Below are positions 32,199-44,681 of a stretch of 64,000 nt of DNA, one piece after another; the stretch's first letter is position 1, and the number at the start of each line of letters is the position of its first letter. Both the position numbers and the translations under genes were made by a program. The notes under the pieces were generated by a model. That model saw only the letters and a program-made list of their open reading frames with translations, searched no databases and was not told where the DNA came from. Source of the DNA: Apostichopus japonicus (taxonomy: Eukaryota; Echinodermata; Holothuroidea; Aspidochirotida; Stichopodidae); assembly GCF_037975245.1 (NCBI RefSeq), contig NC_092574.1, forward strand, positions 10,123,713-10,187,712. The letters run 5' to 3'.

Positions 32199-34719
32199 AC
32201 CACACCTTTCTTATTCATATTTTACAATCCACCGCTCAAATCATCTCTATCACGTGACGTCGGACAATAACAATATAACAATAACATCGGACAATACTAT
32301 ACGATTTGCCCACGTTACGTTACTGATATGTAAATGAATGTAAGTGAAAATGGAATGCTAAACATTACAGATAAACGCAAAATGGACCTTTAAAAAAGAA
32401 ATACTTGATCTATAATTTCCTATACTTGAATGACGCCCTCTATTGATAACTTGTTCGTGTATCAATGTAGTAGGACAGATCGCATAACTTTACTAGCGTT
32501 TTCTCTCTCCCCCCCCCCCCCCGATTACTTTTGTAATCGTGGCGTTTTGAAGATGTGGAATTGTATGGCCGACATTTTGCTACAACTTCTGTCTGTGGCA
32601 TGGTTTTGCTTGCACCTAAATTATGATTCCATTTGCTTATCATTTTAACTGATCAAACAGGGAGTTCGTTAGATGCATATAAAGGAGACGCTAGCCCGTA
32701 CATCAATTGTATCCACTAACCAGAGGCGCCTATCATCTCGCCCCTCACCAAAAAATCTTCATTGTATCAAAGATGAGAAGTTTTGTCCGGCTGATTGAGA
32801 TGGTGAAGGTGGGGGTTGGGGTGAGGGTGTTATTGATAACTCGAAGCTATTTATGTCTCCCAGCTTTACAAATCATGGATATCTATAATATCTATCACCC
32901 AATAATTACTTATAGATACCAATCGAAACCGTTTTAAAACAATAAGGTTATTTCGATTGTGTTTGTAACATATACGAGTGTCAGCGTCACGACCTAAACG
33001 TTTTCAATAATACTACAAAGTAGGCCTACCCATTTATTCTCAACGTCAAATATTTTGTTAGAATCAAAAGGAAGTTTGAATGTACATTATGTTGATTTGT
33101 TGTTATTGTTGTTGTTGAATTTTGTGTTGAGTTTTGAGACGATGACGTAATTTTGATGACGATATTAATCATTGGCTTGAATATATCAAACTATGATTAA
33201 TTAGTACAAGATTTGATCATTTTTTCATGATTGATGATAATGTGATTAATGCTAAGAAAGTATGTTTGGGCGACGGAAGTTTCTTAATCCAAAAGGAATG
33301 GATTGATTAACAATCACTGATCAACAGACTTATATATAGAGAGAGACTTATATAGATAGAGACGTATATAGAGAGTACAAACGCAGGATGAGTACCGAGT
33401 ACAAGTAATATTATCCTTGATATGAGTAATAGGAAATGTGAGTACAAGGCTCTAAGCGGAAAAGATAGTGCGTGTTCTTCCACCAGTATCTAAGTCTATA
33501 TACATTTCCAAAATGGCTGGAATGCGGAGATGAGTACAATAAGTACAAATCGATGCGGATGAGTTCGAGTACATCACTATATGCTAGACTATACGAGCAC
33601 AGATACGTACTCACAACACTACTAAAATAATGCGTTTCTTGGTGGAAACATAAAAATAATTGTACTATTGTTTGATCACAATGTGATCCAAGTATAGGGA
33701 CTAACAAAACCCGTATTGTTTGTTTAAGACAATTTACTGATCAACTCCAAACACTGTTGTTAAAGTCCTCAGTATTCCTGCCTCTGGATATGATATAGAA
33801 AGTAGAATAATGGTCCAACATGTTTTAAGTTCAACACTAGTTTTACATACGAAATCAAATCATTTTCCCCGCACGGGTATACCTTAGCTTATTTCATTCA
33901 TATTTCCCGACCCAACCTTCTTCAAATAATTTGAAGTGTCTGAGCATATATATCAAGTTTTTCGTTTTTATATAAAATTTAGGAAAAAGTACCAATTTTA
34001 GCATGGTAAAATGTGTGGCAAATTTATGAGCAATCTCCATGGAGCTTGCTCATGTTGCTTTTAGAAGCAAACCGTTCACCACACATTTTCGTGTCCGCCA
34101 AGTTTAGTTGCAACAGCGCCATCACTTCATTCGTTAAAATCCACAGGTGTTTCACATACACAGTAACTAATTCACATTTCGTTCTTTATAGAATCCAACC
34201 CATTGTTATAGGAAACTATAATGTTGTTTTCATGTTTTGAGTTCGCTTTTAATGTACCATATCATTTTCAACAAAATACGGGAAATAAAAATAAATCCTT
34301 TACGCATTTTCATGAGAAATTGTGCCAAAACACAACCATTTAGTTTTTTGGTCGAAAAACGTTTACCACTGACTGTCAATACATTATGTCAGTGCGTACC
34401 GTGAGGTGTATACAGTGATAATAAGCAGGGCAGTTCATTAGTCTACATATTTCTACATAGCCCAGATCCATGGAGTTATGATATTTTATAGATTTTCACA
34501 TGATCTATAGCTCCACTTATATTTCCGGTGAGGAAACACAGTTGTGCATGTATTGCTCTGATTGGGCGTTAAGCGACAGTGGTAGAAACTTGAGAGCAGT
34601 TTTGACCGGAGAATAGTAATCCCCGAAAAGCCTACCTCCAGAACATAGGTACTGACTTTTCACCTTCAATCCACAAAGGCAAAACGTCATTCAGACTTTT
34701 AGTGTTGATGTTATATTTA

Positions 34720-34865
34720 TGGAACGCCAAAATGACCACATGTGATGATTATAATATAACAGTACAAGATGATTATGTAAAAGTACACAATGATAATATA
34801 AAGGTTCAAGATGAGTATGTAAATATACCCGGTGATTACTTTCCTTGTGCCCATTTGGCGTTCCA
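34720..34865. mobile_element. Short MITE-like element with TA target duplication
   Basis: TGGAACGCCAAAATG at 34720 and the reverse complement of 34850-34865 (TGGAACGCCAAATG) form terminal inverted repeats differing by one base, with weaker pairing continuing inward. Both ends are flanked by TA (34718-34719 and 34866-34867), the Tc1/mariner target. The 146-bp interior holds about three imperfect 22-bp repeats of an AGTACAAGATGATTATGTAA type. No coding capacity. Confidence 0.65.
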
Positions 34866-35468
34866 TAATGTGGTATTCTAACAATATCTTGGTGTACGTT
34901 TATATTATATTATATATACTACTTTTACATTAAGTTTACAGTTTGACCAATCACTTTTGCCTACATGTAAGTATAAGAACGATAGTAACGATTCGATCAA
35001 TTGTCAGCCAACGGAGAAACCTTTTTCTAAAATTGATGATTATTCGGAAAAAATTCTCAATCCCTTGCCAATCCATTTCCAAGTTGACAAGTCACTCGCA
35101 TTTTGTGATAAATTGAGTAATATATTCAGTTATTTGGTTGGCTAATTGAACATTTATCTTGAAACATGAGGAAACGGAGGGGTGGGTTTATGGGGGTTGA
35201 GGAAACCTCGTTTTCACCCCTTCCTGTTTGTATACCTACTACATACACTGGCATTGTGTAATTGACTACTACATGCTGCATCACGTGTCACGTGACACCA
35301 TGTCCTTGTATTCAATGTGAAACATTCTCCTAATGTACACGATCTGAACAGTTTAATTGACCCACCCAGTAAGGAACGTTTAACACCTCGTTTTACTTTG
35401 TGACATATAGTGACATAAAATTAAAGGTAATAATGTTCTTCAATGCCACAATCCTATACTCCTATTCA

Positions 35469-35827
35469 CAGTGGCGGCGCTACAGGGTGTATGAGGGGAA
35501 AATTGCACCCCATATCCCCTTGCCCCCTCATTTTCCCTAGTTAGATATGCTACTTATCCAAAAATATATAGAACAATAGACTAATCGTTTTGTAGTCACT
35601 AGAAACAGCATTCAATGTAATGCATGAATTTGAACTTAACTTGTCAAATGATAACACCATATTGCGTCTGTGTAACTTTACTTGTACTTGTAGAACAATT
35701 CACTTCGACCCCCTTATACCCCTCCCCAATATCAGTGTTATTACGTGTTGCCCCCTCCCCTCCCCCAAATATGCCTCCCCCTTAGTCCCCCCCCCCCCAC
35801 AGATTGCATTGGCTGGTGCCGCCACTG
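35469..35827. mobile_element. hAT-type MITE with perfect 8-bp target duplication
   Basis: The left end reads CAGTGGCGGCGCTACAG and the right end, reverse-complemented, CAGTGGCGGCACCAGCC. The 8 bp CCTATTCA occur directly outside both ends (35461-35468 and 35828-35835). Eight-bp target duplications and CAGTGGC-type short terminal repeats are hallmarks of hAT transposons. At 359 bp with no transposase frame it is non-autonomous. The interior is C-rich, with a run of 12 C at 35787-35798. Confidence 0.9.
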
Positions 35828-36165
35828 CCTATTCACCGATTCTCATCACCGTATCACACCAATGCTAGCAGTCTTCCTTTCCATATGAAACCATAGGAGG
35901 AAGATAGTAACTAACTTTAAATAGTCATTTTAGCGGTATGAACGGTCATTGCACCTAATCACAATTAGTTTCCATGCACCAATTGATTGGTTCTTGACCT
36001 TTCACAGACGTGGTCGAATTATTATGGTAGTATATGGTAACTGAAACCAACGGAACCTAAGCCACATAATATCTCTAACCAACAATAGATATGAGATTGC
36101 CACCACCGTGGTTAAAGCATCTGATTATGTGTATCATTTGTAAGATCACATAAACTTTAAAATGA

Positions 36166-36290
36166 GAAAATTCAATTCAAATTTGAGTTTAACTATATAG
36201 CGCAATACTCCTTGCGGCCACGTCGGGAGGTATGTTTCCTCACCCCAAAAGGAAAACCAAAGCGAATCATCATCACTGATCTATGTAATA
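36166..36290 (-). mobile_element. Possible LINE/SINE 3' tail
   Basis: On the minus strand the stretch contains TTGCGGCC-like text reversed around AGGAGTATTGCGCTATATAG, then TTTGAATTGAATT. The GCGCTATATAR plus short repeat layout resembles the 3' end of the LINE at 2400-3058. No coding part is present. Confidence 0.35.
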
Positions 36291-38182
36291 AAGATGTTAA
36301 TTAAAAAACGCCCCACCCATCCATCCCCTTTTCCACAACATATAGTAAATTGAATCTGTTGTTTAGATTTCATGTTTTAAGAATTCCTTCATATATCAGA
36401 CAAGACTTGAGCAAGCGGTCCAGAAATGAGTCGCTATAGTGTTTTAATTGTCAATGTCTGTTTTGATTCATTACTGCATTTTCTTTGACAGTGTGAAGGA
36501 ATTTACAAATGCTTGTGGTAGAATGAAGTATACTTTATCTAGTAGGACTGAAATTGCCTATAGATAGCGTTGCTTTCAGTGACCTAAACAACATGCTAAC
36601 TTTACGGAGACAGAGTCTTTAGGAAGCAGTAAACTACATATACTGCCACTTAAAGTGATAACTGGAGAATCATGTCAAATTAACGAAACCGCCCCCATAT
36701 CAGCACAAAACCTTTCACTACCCCTAATGTATGTCAGTTACGTAATTATGAAGTATAGTTATACCGCATGTTGGACTACTTCTAGCGACCAGAACTTGGT
36801 TTTGCAAGATTGATACGGAAATAATAATTGGAGCAACGTGGTCAAATTTAACCCCCAAAAAATTCTCCAGAACTGGAACGGTGACGGGGGGACGGTTTTT
36901 AACCATAAACAACTAATATACACGGGATTATTTGCAGTTGTATGATGTTTGTCTCATATTTCGCGCGTTCCCATTGGTTACTATGTAAAAACATGTTACA
37001 GTAATCTCGTTGAGTCCATCCTACGTAATCCATCAGTGTAATTGGGGAAATTAAGTAATTCTTTACTCTGCAGGCGTCTGCACGCCACATGAACTTCATA
37101 ACTTCAATGTACATTACGTGAAGACGGTTGACAGAGTGAGGCGGAAAAACAATCTGACCTTCTCTTAGAGCTGACCGGAGCCCGATCAATGACTAATTCT
37201 ATAGGTAGTAATGGATACATAATTGGATTTTTTTTGTTATTATTAAAGCTATAGGCTTTCTGTCTGCTTTTCACCGGGTTAGGCCTAAATCCCTAAGCCA
37301 TTAATGCCTACTATATAGAGTCGCTCGGCTTATTTGTCTTTCGTACATTGATTTATACCATTCGTTATGGATTTCCTATTGAGAAGGAAGTGACGCAATT
37401 ATCAACCGAATTTCATTTGGCATATCAGTAGGCTTCTCTGTTACAGCAACAGGCTTAGCCCAGAATTTTATATGCAAATTAAAATTCGGCGGAGATTTAT
37501 TTCCTACGAAAGTGTTGATATCTTGAGCCGCTGTTGATAATCGTTAACCAGAAGAAAAGTAACTTAATATTTTCTTTTGTTGTATATTACATCTGACTAT
37601 GCTGCGATATTTATTTAACGTATAAAACTTTAGTTTTTGCTATGAATAAAGAATACGTCCTTTATTTTAATGTGCATTGTCAAAACGAAAACGGCAGATG
37701 TAAGATTTTACACGGCTACGACCTCTTAAGCTATTTACATGTGATCCGCCCCACCACCCCCAACAGACAAATAAATAAATAAAAATAACATAAACCTAAC
37801 GAACACGACACAGAAGATTAATGGCATGCCCTCATCAGCATAAAAGACTTAATTCATCAGCATAAATTGTATTAATTTTAATACATTAATATTTCCGAAC
37901 TTTATGATAAGCTCTTATAAATGGCTGTCCCGGACACATCTAAGTCACCTGACCTGATTGTCTATTCTATAAGCGGAGTCGTACACACGTTACGAGGTCA
38001 TGATATTCATAGACTTGGATTGGAACATCAATCGTTTTGCTATTTTACTATGCGTTATGGGAATAGGTTTTCCTTATTCCATACTATCTGGAGCCCCATA
38101 GTTTACTCGGTCTCGAGGATGACGCCTCCCCACCCACTCCGACAGGCCTTCGCTAATATATTGCGTGATATTTAATTGTTAT

Positions 38183-38183
<1 letters not shown>

Positions 38184-38259
<76 letters not shown>
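38184..38259. repeat. (TA)n microsatellite
   Basis: About 75 bp of pure TA repeats followed by GTGTGTGT. Confidence 0.93.
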
Positions 38260-38261
<2 letters not shown>

Positions 38262-39321
38262 TGTGTGTGTGTCGTCAATAAATGCTCCATTACAATTTAA
38301 TACTCGAACTTATATCGTATAATGTGTGGGAGGTTATAATTCTGCCTTGAGAATCATATACCACCGGTCAAACCATATAATACCCTACAGTGAAATGAGA
38401 AATGAACAAACATATCATATACATATGGGTACTTAGCCAGTATACCTGCGCAGTCTTGCTCCAGTGGAGTATTTAGCCTTACTTCATTAAAGGACATGCA
38501 CCTTTAGTACACGTGTACAAGCTACATGCAAACAAACGTAATAAAGACAACAAATTTAGATGACCATCATATATATACAGCAGTTGCCCCTACTGTATTA
38601 TCATCGACGAGCAAGATTTAAGTTTAAAACCAGTTGTCAGAGAACTAGATATGGTTCACATTAATATGAAGATATCTTATGTGGAAGAAAACATCCCATG
38701 TTTCTCCCCTTCTTCTCTCACTGTCATATGTCTGTTTCAAATGAAAGACCCTTCAACTGCACCCCTTTAATAGAGAGAAGTTATATGCTCTGCGTTACCA
38801 TCTTATCTTACGACACGTACGATTCCTCGGGTACCATGTGTTTATTACTGAATATATTCACTAGGGATATTAAGGTGTCATTTAGTTAACTTCAACTAGA
38901 TTTTTATTCTCGCTGATTGATAGTCTTGACCTGTCGTTAAAAACTGATTTCATATTCTCAAAGAACCTTCTGCTATATGAACCACAAATCTAATAATATT
39001 ATTTTATTTTGGAGGTTATTTTTAACTTTGAAGTTTATATATTTCATTTCATTCTTCAACTTCCTTAATCATTATTAAATTATTACCCAGCACGTTGTCA
39101 AGTTGATGGTCATATCTGGCACAACTTTAAGTGGACATTAAATATGTTAATGTGGACATTGTAAAGACCGACAGTAATAATTAGAGCAAGCATGTCAATT
39201 GTCTTTCTTTAAAAGCCAAAAAAAATCGTTACAATATTTTTTTAACAGTAGCTAGAAACGGATGTTTTTTTGTTTGTTTTCTTAGATACCTATCATCGTG
39301 TCCCCCATTGTCCCATCCATG

Positions 39322-39374
39322 AGGCCCGGGCCCCTGGCAGGCTCCCCGGCAGCACCGGCCTTGTTAAGCCACTG
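39322..39374 (-). mobile_element. hAT-like terminal fragment
   Basis: Reverse-complemented, the sequence starts CAGTGGCTTAACAAGGCC and continues into a GC-rich GGGGCCCGGGCC stretch, very unlike the AT-rich surroundings. CAGTGGC matches the end of the hAT MITE at 35469. The partner end was not found, so this is a fragment or a solo end. Confidence 0.45.
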
Positions 39375-39925
39375 ACATACACTTCATGTACTGGAACTTA
39401 ATTACCCCCCCCCCCATATTTCACTTGATCTCCTTTCAAATGCAAATGATGTGTCATGTTGTGTATCGTATTTTCATATTAAAGGCCAATTATATTCAGA
39501 AAGACGCAACTTAGATCCTATACCAGTTCGAACCAATGCAAAAGGCAACTTTAGAACAGAGAGTTTGCCCTGCTCATAAGAGAAGCTGTTACCGTCGGGA
39601 TTGTGTGTTTTTTTTTTAAATGCTCTTCACTCTTTCCTGTTCCTCTTTGGTCGGCCCTAATTCGGAGTAATATTCCAATCATCTTTGTCCATTTGGACTT
39701 CCTCTAGATAAATATTAAAATACAAATATGTCAAAGTAAAGCGTACCATGTCCCACCACGACACAAATAAGTCACTGTGTTTGGAAATGTCGAGGTGCCG
39801 TAGAGATGTTAACATATTTCGTTGCCATTTCCCTGCTAAACGGGTAGTCATGTTGATGTAAAATGTTGCAATGATAACCGTCCAAGGCGAGTGTCATTAC
39901 TCATTTTATTGGAATATGTTGAATT

Positions 39926-40020
39926 GACAAGATTTATTATTACAAGAGATTTTTCAGTTTGCTGAAAAATTGATGATATTTGGTACAAAACAAAATGTCA
40001 TATGTCATTTTGTACCAAAA
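39926..40020. repeat. Two adjacent hairpins between 9-bp direct repeats
   Basis: TGTTGAATT lies at 39917-39925 and again at 40021-40029. Between them are a perfect hairpin (ATTTTTCAG, loop TTTG, CTGAAAAAT, 39949-39970) and a second inverted repeat (TTTGGTAC at 39979 with GTACCAAA at 40012, plus AAAATG/CATTTT inside). It looks like a small insertion, but no known family is recognised. Confidence 0.5.
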
Positions 40021-40551
40021 TGTTGAATTCCTCACCGAGGCTATAAGATTTAAGGAATGTGTCCTTTACTTGAAGTTGCTAAATCATATTATCAGAACAG
40101 TTAATCGTTTTGTTGGAAAATGCTATTATATTTACATAGCATAACATAGCACACATTTACACAACAATTTGACGGCACCAGTAACGTCTCCATAATCATG
40201 AGTTTTACAATCACTTTTTATTTCGGAAAAAAATGATTCACCGCAGGGTTATTATTAAAAGCACATTGACGTATAGTATCATGGAGAAAAGAAAGTAAGA
40301 AAGAAAGCACAAATGACAATAGTTTCTTCATATTATTCTCTTACCAATGATATAAGTTCCTTTAATAAAATAAAACCTATATCCGACAGATTTTCTACCG
40401 AGTTTCATTCGGAGATAACGTGATCCGGCGTATCGCGATCGCATGCAGTCACAGACGATTAATTTTTATTCATTTGAACCAAAGTAACTAATTGTGACTT
40501 CTTACGTCAGGTCGCGAGTCTGACAGGAAACTTTTGTTTCCGACTCTTTTG

Positions 40552-40708
40552 ACATTGCGCAACTGTAACCAACCAATCAACAACCGTCTGGTATTGCGAA
40601 ACATGTAACCAACCAATCAACAACCATCAAGTATTGCGTAACATGTAACCAACCAATCAACAACCGTCTGGTATTGCGAAACTGTAACCAACCAATCAAC
40701 AAACATCT
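40552..40708 (+). repeat. 40-bp tandem repeat, four units, each with a CCAAT box
   Basis: GTAACCAACCAATCAACAA occurs exactly four times, starting at 40565, 40605, 40645 and 40684, separated by variable CCGTCTGGTATTGCGAAACAT-type spacers. Spacing is 40, 40 and 39 bp. Each unit has a CCAAT pentamer, the NF-Y site, so the array could act as a promoter or enhancer, but no adjacent gene is recognised. Confidence 0.92.
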
Positions 40709-43145
40709 CACATTCTTTCTGCTTAGAGAAGACACAAACAAGCAAGAAGATGACAAGGAGGTTTTTGTTGAAAACTAAAATTGGGACTAAAAATATTGTT
40801 GATATAAAATTGATTATTTTGTGAAATGATGTACAGTTTCATTTAACCAGACAACTGACTTGTTTCATGTTTCATGTTTACAACAAAACGGAAACTTCAA
40901 TAACAAATCTGAAAATTGATTGGATTCATTACTTACTCCCTAAATTGCATTCAATTTGTTAGGCTATTAGCGTGCAACGTTCGCGGCAATGTTGCAGTCT
41001 AATTACTTTGTGTTATATTCTGCAATGCAATGCAATTCTAACTTCAAACGTAAATTGAGTGGTCCAGCAAAACAGCGGGTATTGAGCGCCCTCTAACTGT
41101 TTCATTCCGTGAACGACTTCTTTGTTATATCCTTTCACCGTTCAATACTTGTTAATACGTGTTAAAAATCACTGGGCAGTGGAAGGTGTGCCACTCGGCA
41201 TAGTCACGATATCGCCTAGTCTTGTTAAGACCCGAGTGTGAACAGCCTAGTGTACCTTTCTTTTTTACAAAGCTATTTTCCCGTGTATCTATTTGCTGTA
41301 CTGCCCAGAGAACGGCCCCGGCAACGCGTTCGATTGATGCTTGTATCGGACAGATCCTTGAGCATTTACAATTAAAAGGGGAAAACAAATTCGTGATCAG
41401 AAACGGACTCTGAGGCATGTACAGTTTGTACGCGGGAAAAAGAGTATTACAAAACGACTTGGCCAAGTCTAGATATCGCCCAGCCCGGCAGCCAGGTTGG
41501 ATAATAATGTCATTACCACTATACTGCCCTCTGATGTCATGCTTCAGAGCAATCACCTTGAGAGTACGACTGCAGATCCGAATACTCGCATGACGTAACA
41601 TCATAATGATCATACAATTACAGTCTCGACGGATAAGGAAACTGGTGTCGAGAGAAGATCAAATTGTTTGATTTTCGTGCCCGCCATCTCTCCTTCGTGA
41701 CTATTCTTTAAATAAAGAGAAAGAACTTTGTACAGAAAGAAGATATTCACACTGCCAATGCTGTCAGTCCAAGTGCTTTGAAGCCTGACATGAAGTACAG
41801 GAATGTAAGAAATATCCCGTCTGTCAGCTCGGGTGAGCTCGGCACTCTATTATATACAATATTTGCCCAAACGTTTGGCTAACACTTCCATGCACCTCGA
41901 TCCTCCCCCTCCCTCTGCTATTCTAACCTCCACCTTTAAGTTGGAGACTGTGATTTGATCCCTTACGTTGACAAAGACACACTGAAAGCACTCTGTGACG
42001 TGACAAGGTATAAAAAAACGTTCTCATTTATTTTGACAAATATTAATGGCATTCACAGCTGCCATACGTGGGAAGGTACTTAATTGTACGATGGTCTGTG
42101 GAATTTTAATCTTTTAATTTTATGTATGATGCCCTCACAACCAGTGAACGAACTTATTGCATATCATACATTGTGATTATGATAAACCATAAAACAAACC
42201 AAGACAGAAAGGTATATTACATGGCCAATGCTCTTGTAACTAAACCCACAACGAGACAGTTGAAACTATGGAAGGCAAATGAAAGACGTTTATTTTGGCA
42301 ACATGTATATGTCACAAAAATCTATTTTGTAGCCTGAGATACTACTGCTGTAAAATTTGATAAAACGACTAAAGGATATTATTCTACATCTCCAATTAAA
42401 TCAAATAATGGTAAAATCCAATTGCTTAATTAAACCGCATTGTCACTGAAATGGGAATATAATTATGAAGGGTACTATATATTTTAGAGTATATTTCTAT
42501 ATAATGGGCTAGCAGCTAGACTGGTCAGTATACTGGTCAGCAGTGGTCCGCAGAATTCCGAGTCCCTCTGGATCTTGCTAAGAACTCCGGCCTGGTAAGA
42601 TCGTTAATCGTTAATTCATGTGTGTAGTTTACCAGCAGAGTTAATTAATGGTCATTGCTTTATCGAGAAGGTGAACGAAGAATCAGGCATTAATGGTATA
42701 TGTAAATCGTGGCAAAGTGCAATACCTCTGCGGTGGTGTATGGTATGACACAGGCTTTATTCCTGTGGCGTGTGCAATGTCTCTCTTGCAGGATGTTGCA
42801 AACAATAAACTGGAGTATGCGAAAGGGTTGGTCTACATGGAGCGCTTATGATAATTTGTCATTAGGTCTAACAGCGCTTTGCGACTGACGTATATGTATA
42901 ATCCATCATTTCCACTGAATATTCGGCCTATCCACAATGATCAGCTGCTTTCACTTGTACAAAACCATCGCAATATTGCACAAAGCTTTTACGTGGAATA
43001 CTAGAATAGCCCCACCTAATTTGGCCGCACACCGTGACGTTTAGTATATTTAGGGGGGTTGTATCAAGCATAGAGAAAAAAAAAATGTAATGCAAGCTAT
43101 CGAACCCAGTGGGAACGAAAGCTAGACAGCTTGAACCACCACTGT

Positions 43146-43252
43146 AATTCCTCCCCCTTCCCCTGATCCCTCCCCTCCCCATGCCCTTCACTCCGATCCC
43201 ATCCACCTCCACTCCCCCTCCACTCCCACTCCCCTCCCCTTCCCCCTTACAT
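43146..43252. repeat. C-rich pyrimidine tract (G-quadruplex potential on minus strand)
   Basis: A run of CCCCTCCC, CCACCTCC and CCCCTTCCCC words; the minus strand has many G runs of three to five. Confidence 0.7.
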
Positions 43253-44374
43253 TGAAAATATAACCATTTAATCCTTTCGGTCGTACGTCACTGAACAATC
43301 ACGAATATATTCACTGAATGATAATGCCACATTGTATATTTTCCATGTGGTTCGTCTATATGCACGAGCCATTACATCATTGTCATTATCAAATTGTTAC
43401 AGGCTGACGTCAGAGTGACTTGACATCAGATTTCTTCTGTGACCATTTCCCAATCCTAATTTCTATTTAAAGCAGCTGTTTTTGGTTTGGCCGGAATGTG
43501 TCCAAATATATTATTGTTTCTTAAGATGAATTGTAAATAACCAACCTTGGACATTCTTCTACATTTTATTCTTCGCCAAATGCATGTAAATTGAGTGAGT
43601 AATTAATAATGCATTTGATTCAACAATCATCAACAATTCGTCGGTCAGACACTTTTGATAGTAGTATAAAACACATGTAAAATGCAAATTTCAAAAGCAA
43701 ACAGGATTGTATTTTCTTTTGCTTCACTACTTGATGAAAAATCAATCTTGACTCATCCAATTGTTGAGTTACTTTGTGATGGATTTTAATAACGAAATAA
43801 CTTTGAAATATCCTTATCAACACAGAAATCTGCTTCAAAATGTTCATTCCTCAATACCTAGACCTCACATTCAGTTATGCATGCAATGACTTTCTGGGTA
43901 CCTCCGATGGGGGGGGGGGGGGGGGAGGAATCTCTCAAATAGGTCAAAACAAATTCTTCCCAAGTTGAATGTGTATAATGATCTTGGCCGATGACGGGAA
44001 ATGCACTAAACATCTTTTCGATTTGTCGGGAATTAACAGACTTAATTATGCAATTTTCATAATTCATATCGCCCAAAGAAACAAAATGACGTAAGCGTGA
44101 AACAAACACGAAAGACAGAAAAATTACCATCTTTAGCTCAAAATGTTAAGCAATAATAATGATTTTACGTCACTGCTGTATTCCAGGAAATGTTTTACAA
44201 AAATGATATTAAATTATCATTTAGTTTGAAACGAAATTCATTTCTTCTAAAGGATGTCATTATCTTTTTTTTTCCAAAAGTTCTAAATCACAGAATTACG
44301 GTTCACTGAAGGAGGCAAATTTATAAAACAATAATTGTTGATGATAAAGCGACCGGCTCTCCATGAATCTCACA

Positions 44375-44402
44375 CCTAAATATTCTTAAACGAATATTTA
44401 GG
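44375..44402. repeat. Hairpin, 11-bp perfect arms
   Basis: CCTAAATATTC and GAATATTTAGG are exact reverse complements around a 6-nt loop (TTAAAC). Flanking CAC and GTG could extend it. Confidence 0.8.
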
Positions 44403-44636
44403 GAGGTGCACATCAATAGTCTTTATGCTGTTATGATCGTATGGAAACGTTACGGTGCTGACAAAACTGTTGAAACACTTTTGTAACTATAGTAGCCTTT
44501 TTGCAACACAATAACAACTTCATTAATAAGTGAGAATTTCAACATTGTGCTGCAAAATGATTATTTATGGAATGTCAACAAAATGATTAATTGCAGCAAA
44601 AAAAAAGTTTGACGGCACCATAACGGTTCGATATGA

Positions 44637-44640
44637 TATA

Positions 44641-44679
<39 letters not shown>
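44637..44679. repeat. (TA)n microsatellite
   Basis: About 40 bp of TA repeats. Confidence 0.9.

Positions 44680-44681
<2 letters not shown>

Larger units (their letters stand above)
30759..34719. other. Intergenic DNA without recognised genes
   Basis: No exon is supported. Contents: a perfect 18-bp-arm hairpin at 31735-31771, a TA run at 32164-32194, a run of 14 C at 32509-32522, a TATA/GAGA-rich stretch with repeated GAGTAC words at about 33330-33610, and plain AT-rich sequence. Confidence 0.55.
34866..40551. other. Intergenic DNA without recognised genes
   Basis: Contents: a hAT-type MITE (35469-35827), a possible LINE tail (about 36166-36290), a TA array (38184-38259), a hAT-like end (39322-39374), a C-run near 39407 and two stacked hairpins (39926-40020). 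No open frame here has both splice signals and recognisable similarity. Confidence 0.55.

Noticed and set aside
33330-33610. Repeat element made of GAGTAC words
   Set aside because: The words recur irregularly without a defined unit or ends, so it was kept only as a note in the intergenic description.
36899-37189. 96-codon open frame on the minus strand with a donor-like AGA|GTAAAG inside
   Set aside because: The acceptor side is poor and the peptide shows no recognisable features.
41152-41613. 153-codon open frame on the minus strand
   Set aside because: No recognisable motif, no convincing splice sites; a frame of this length can occur by chance in a 64-kb window.
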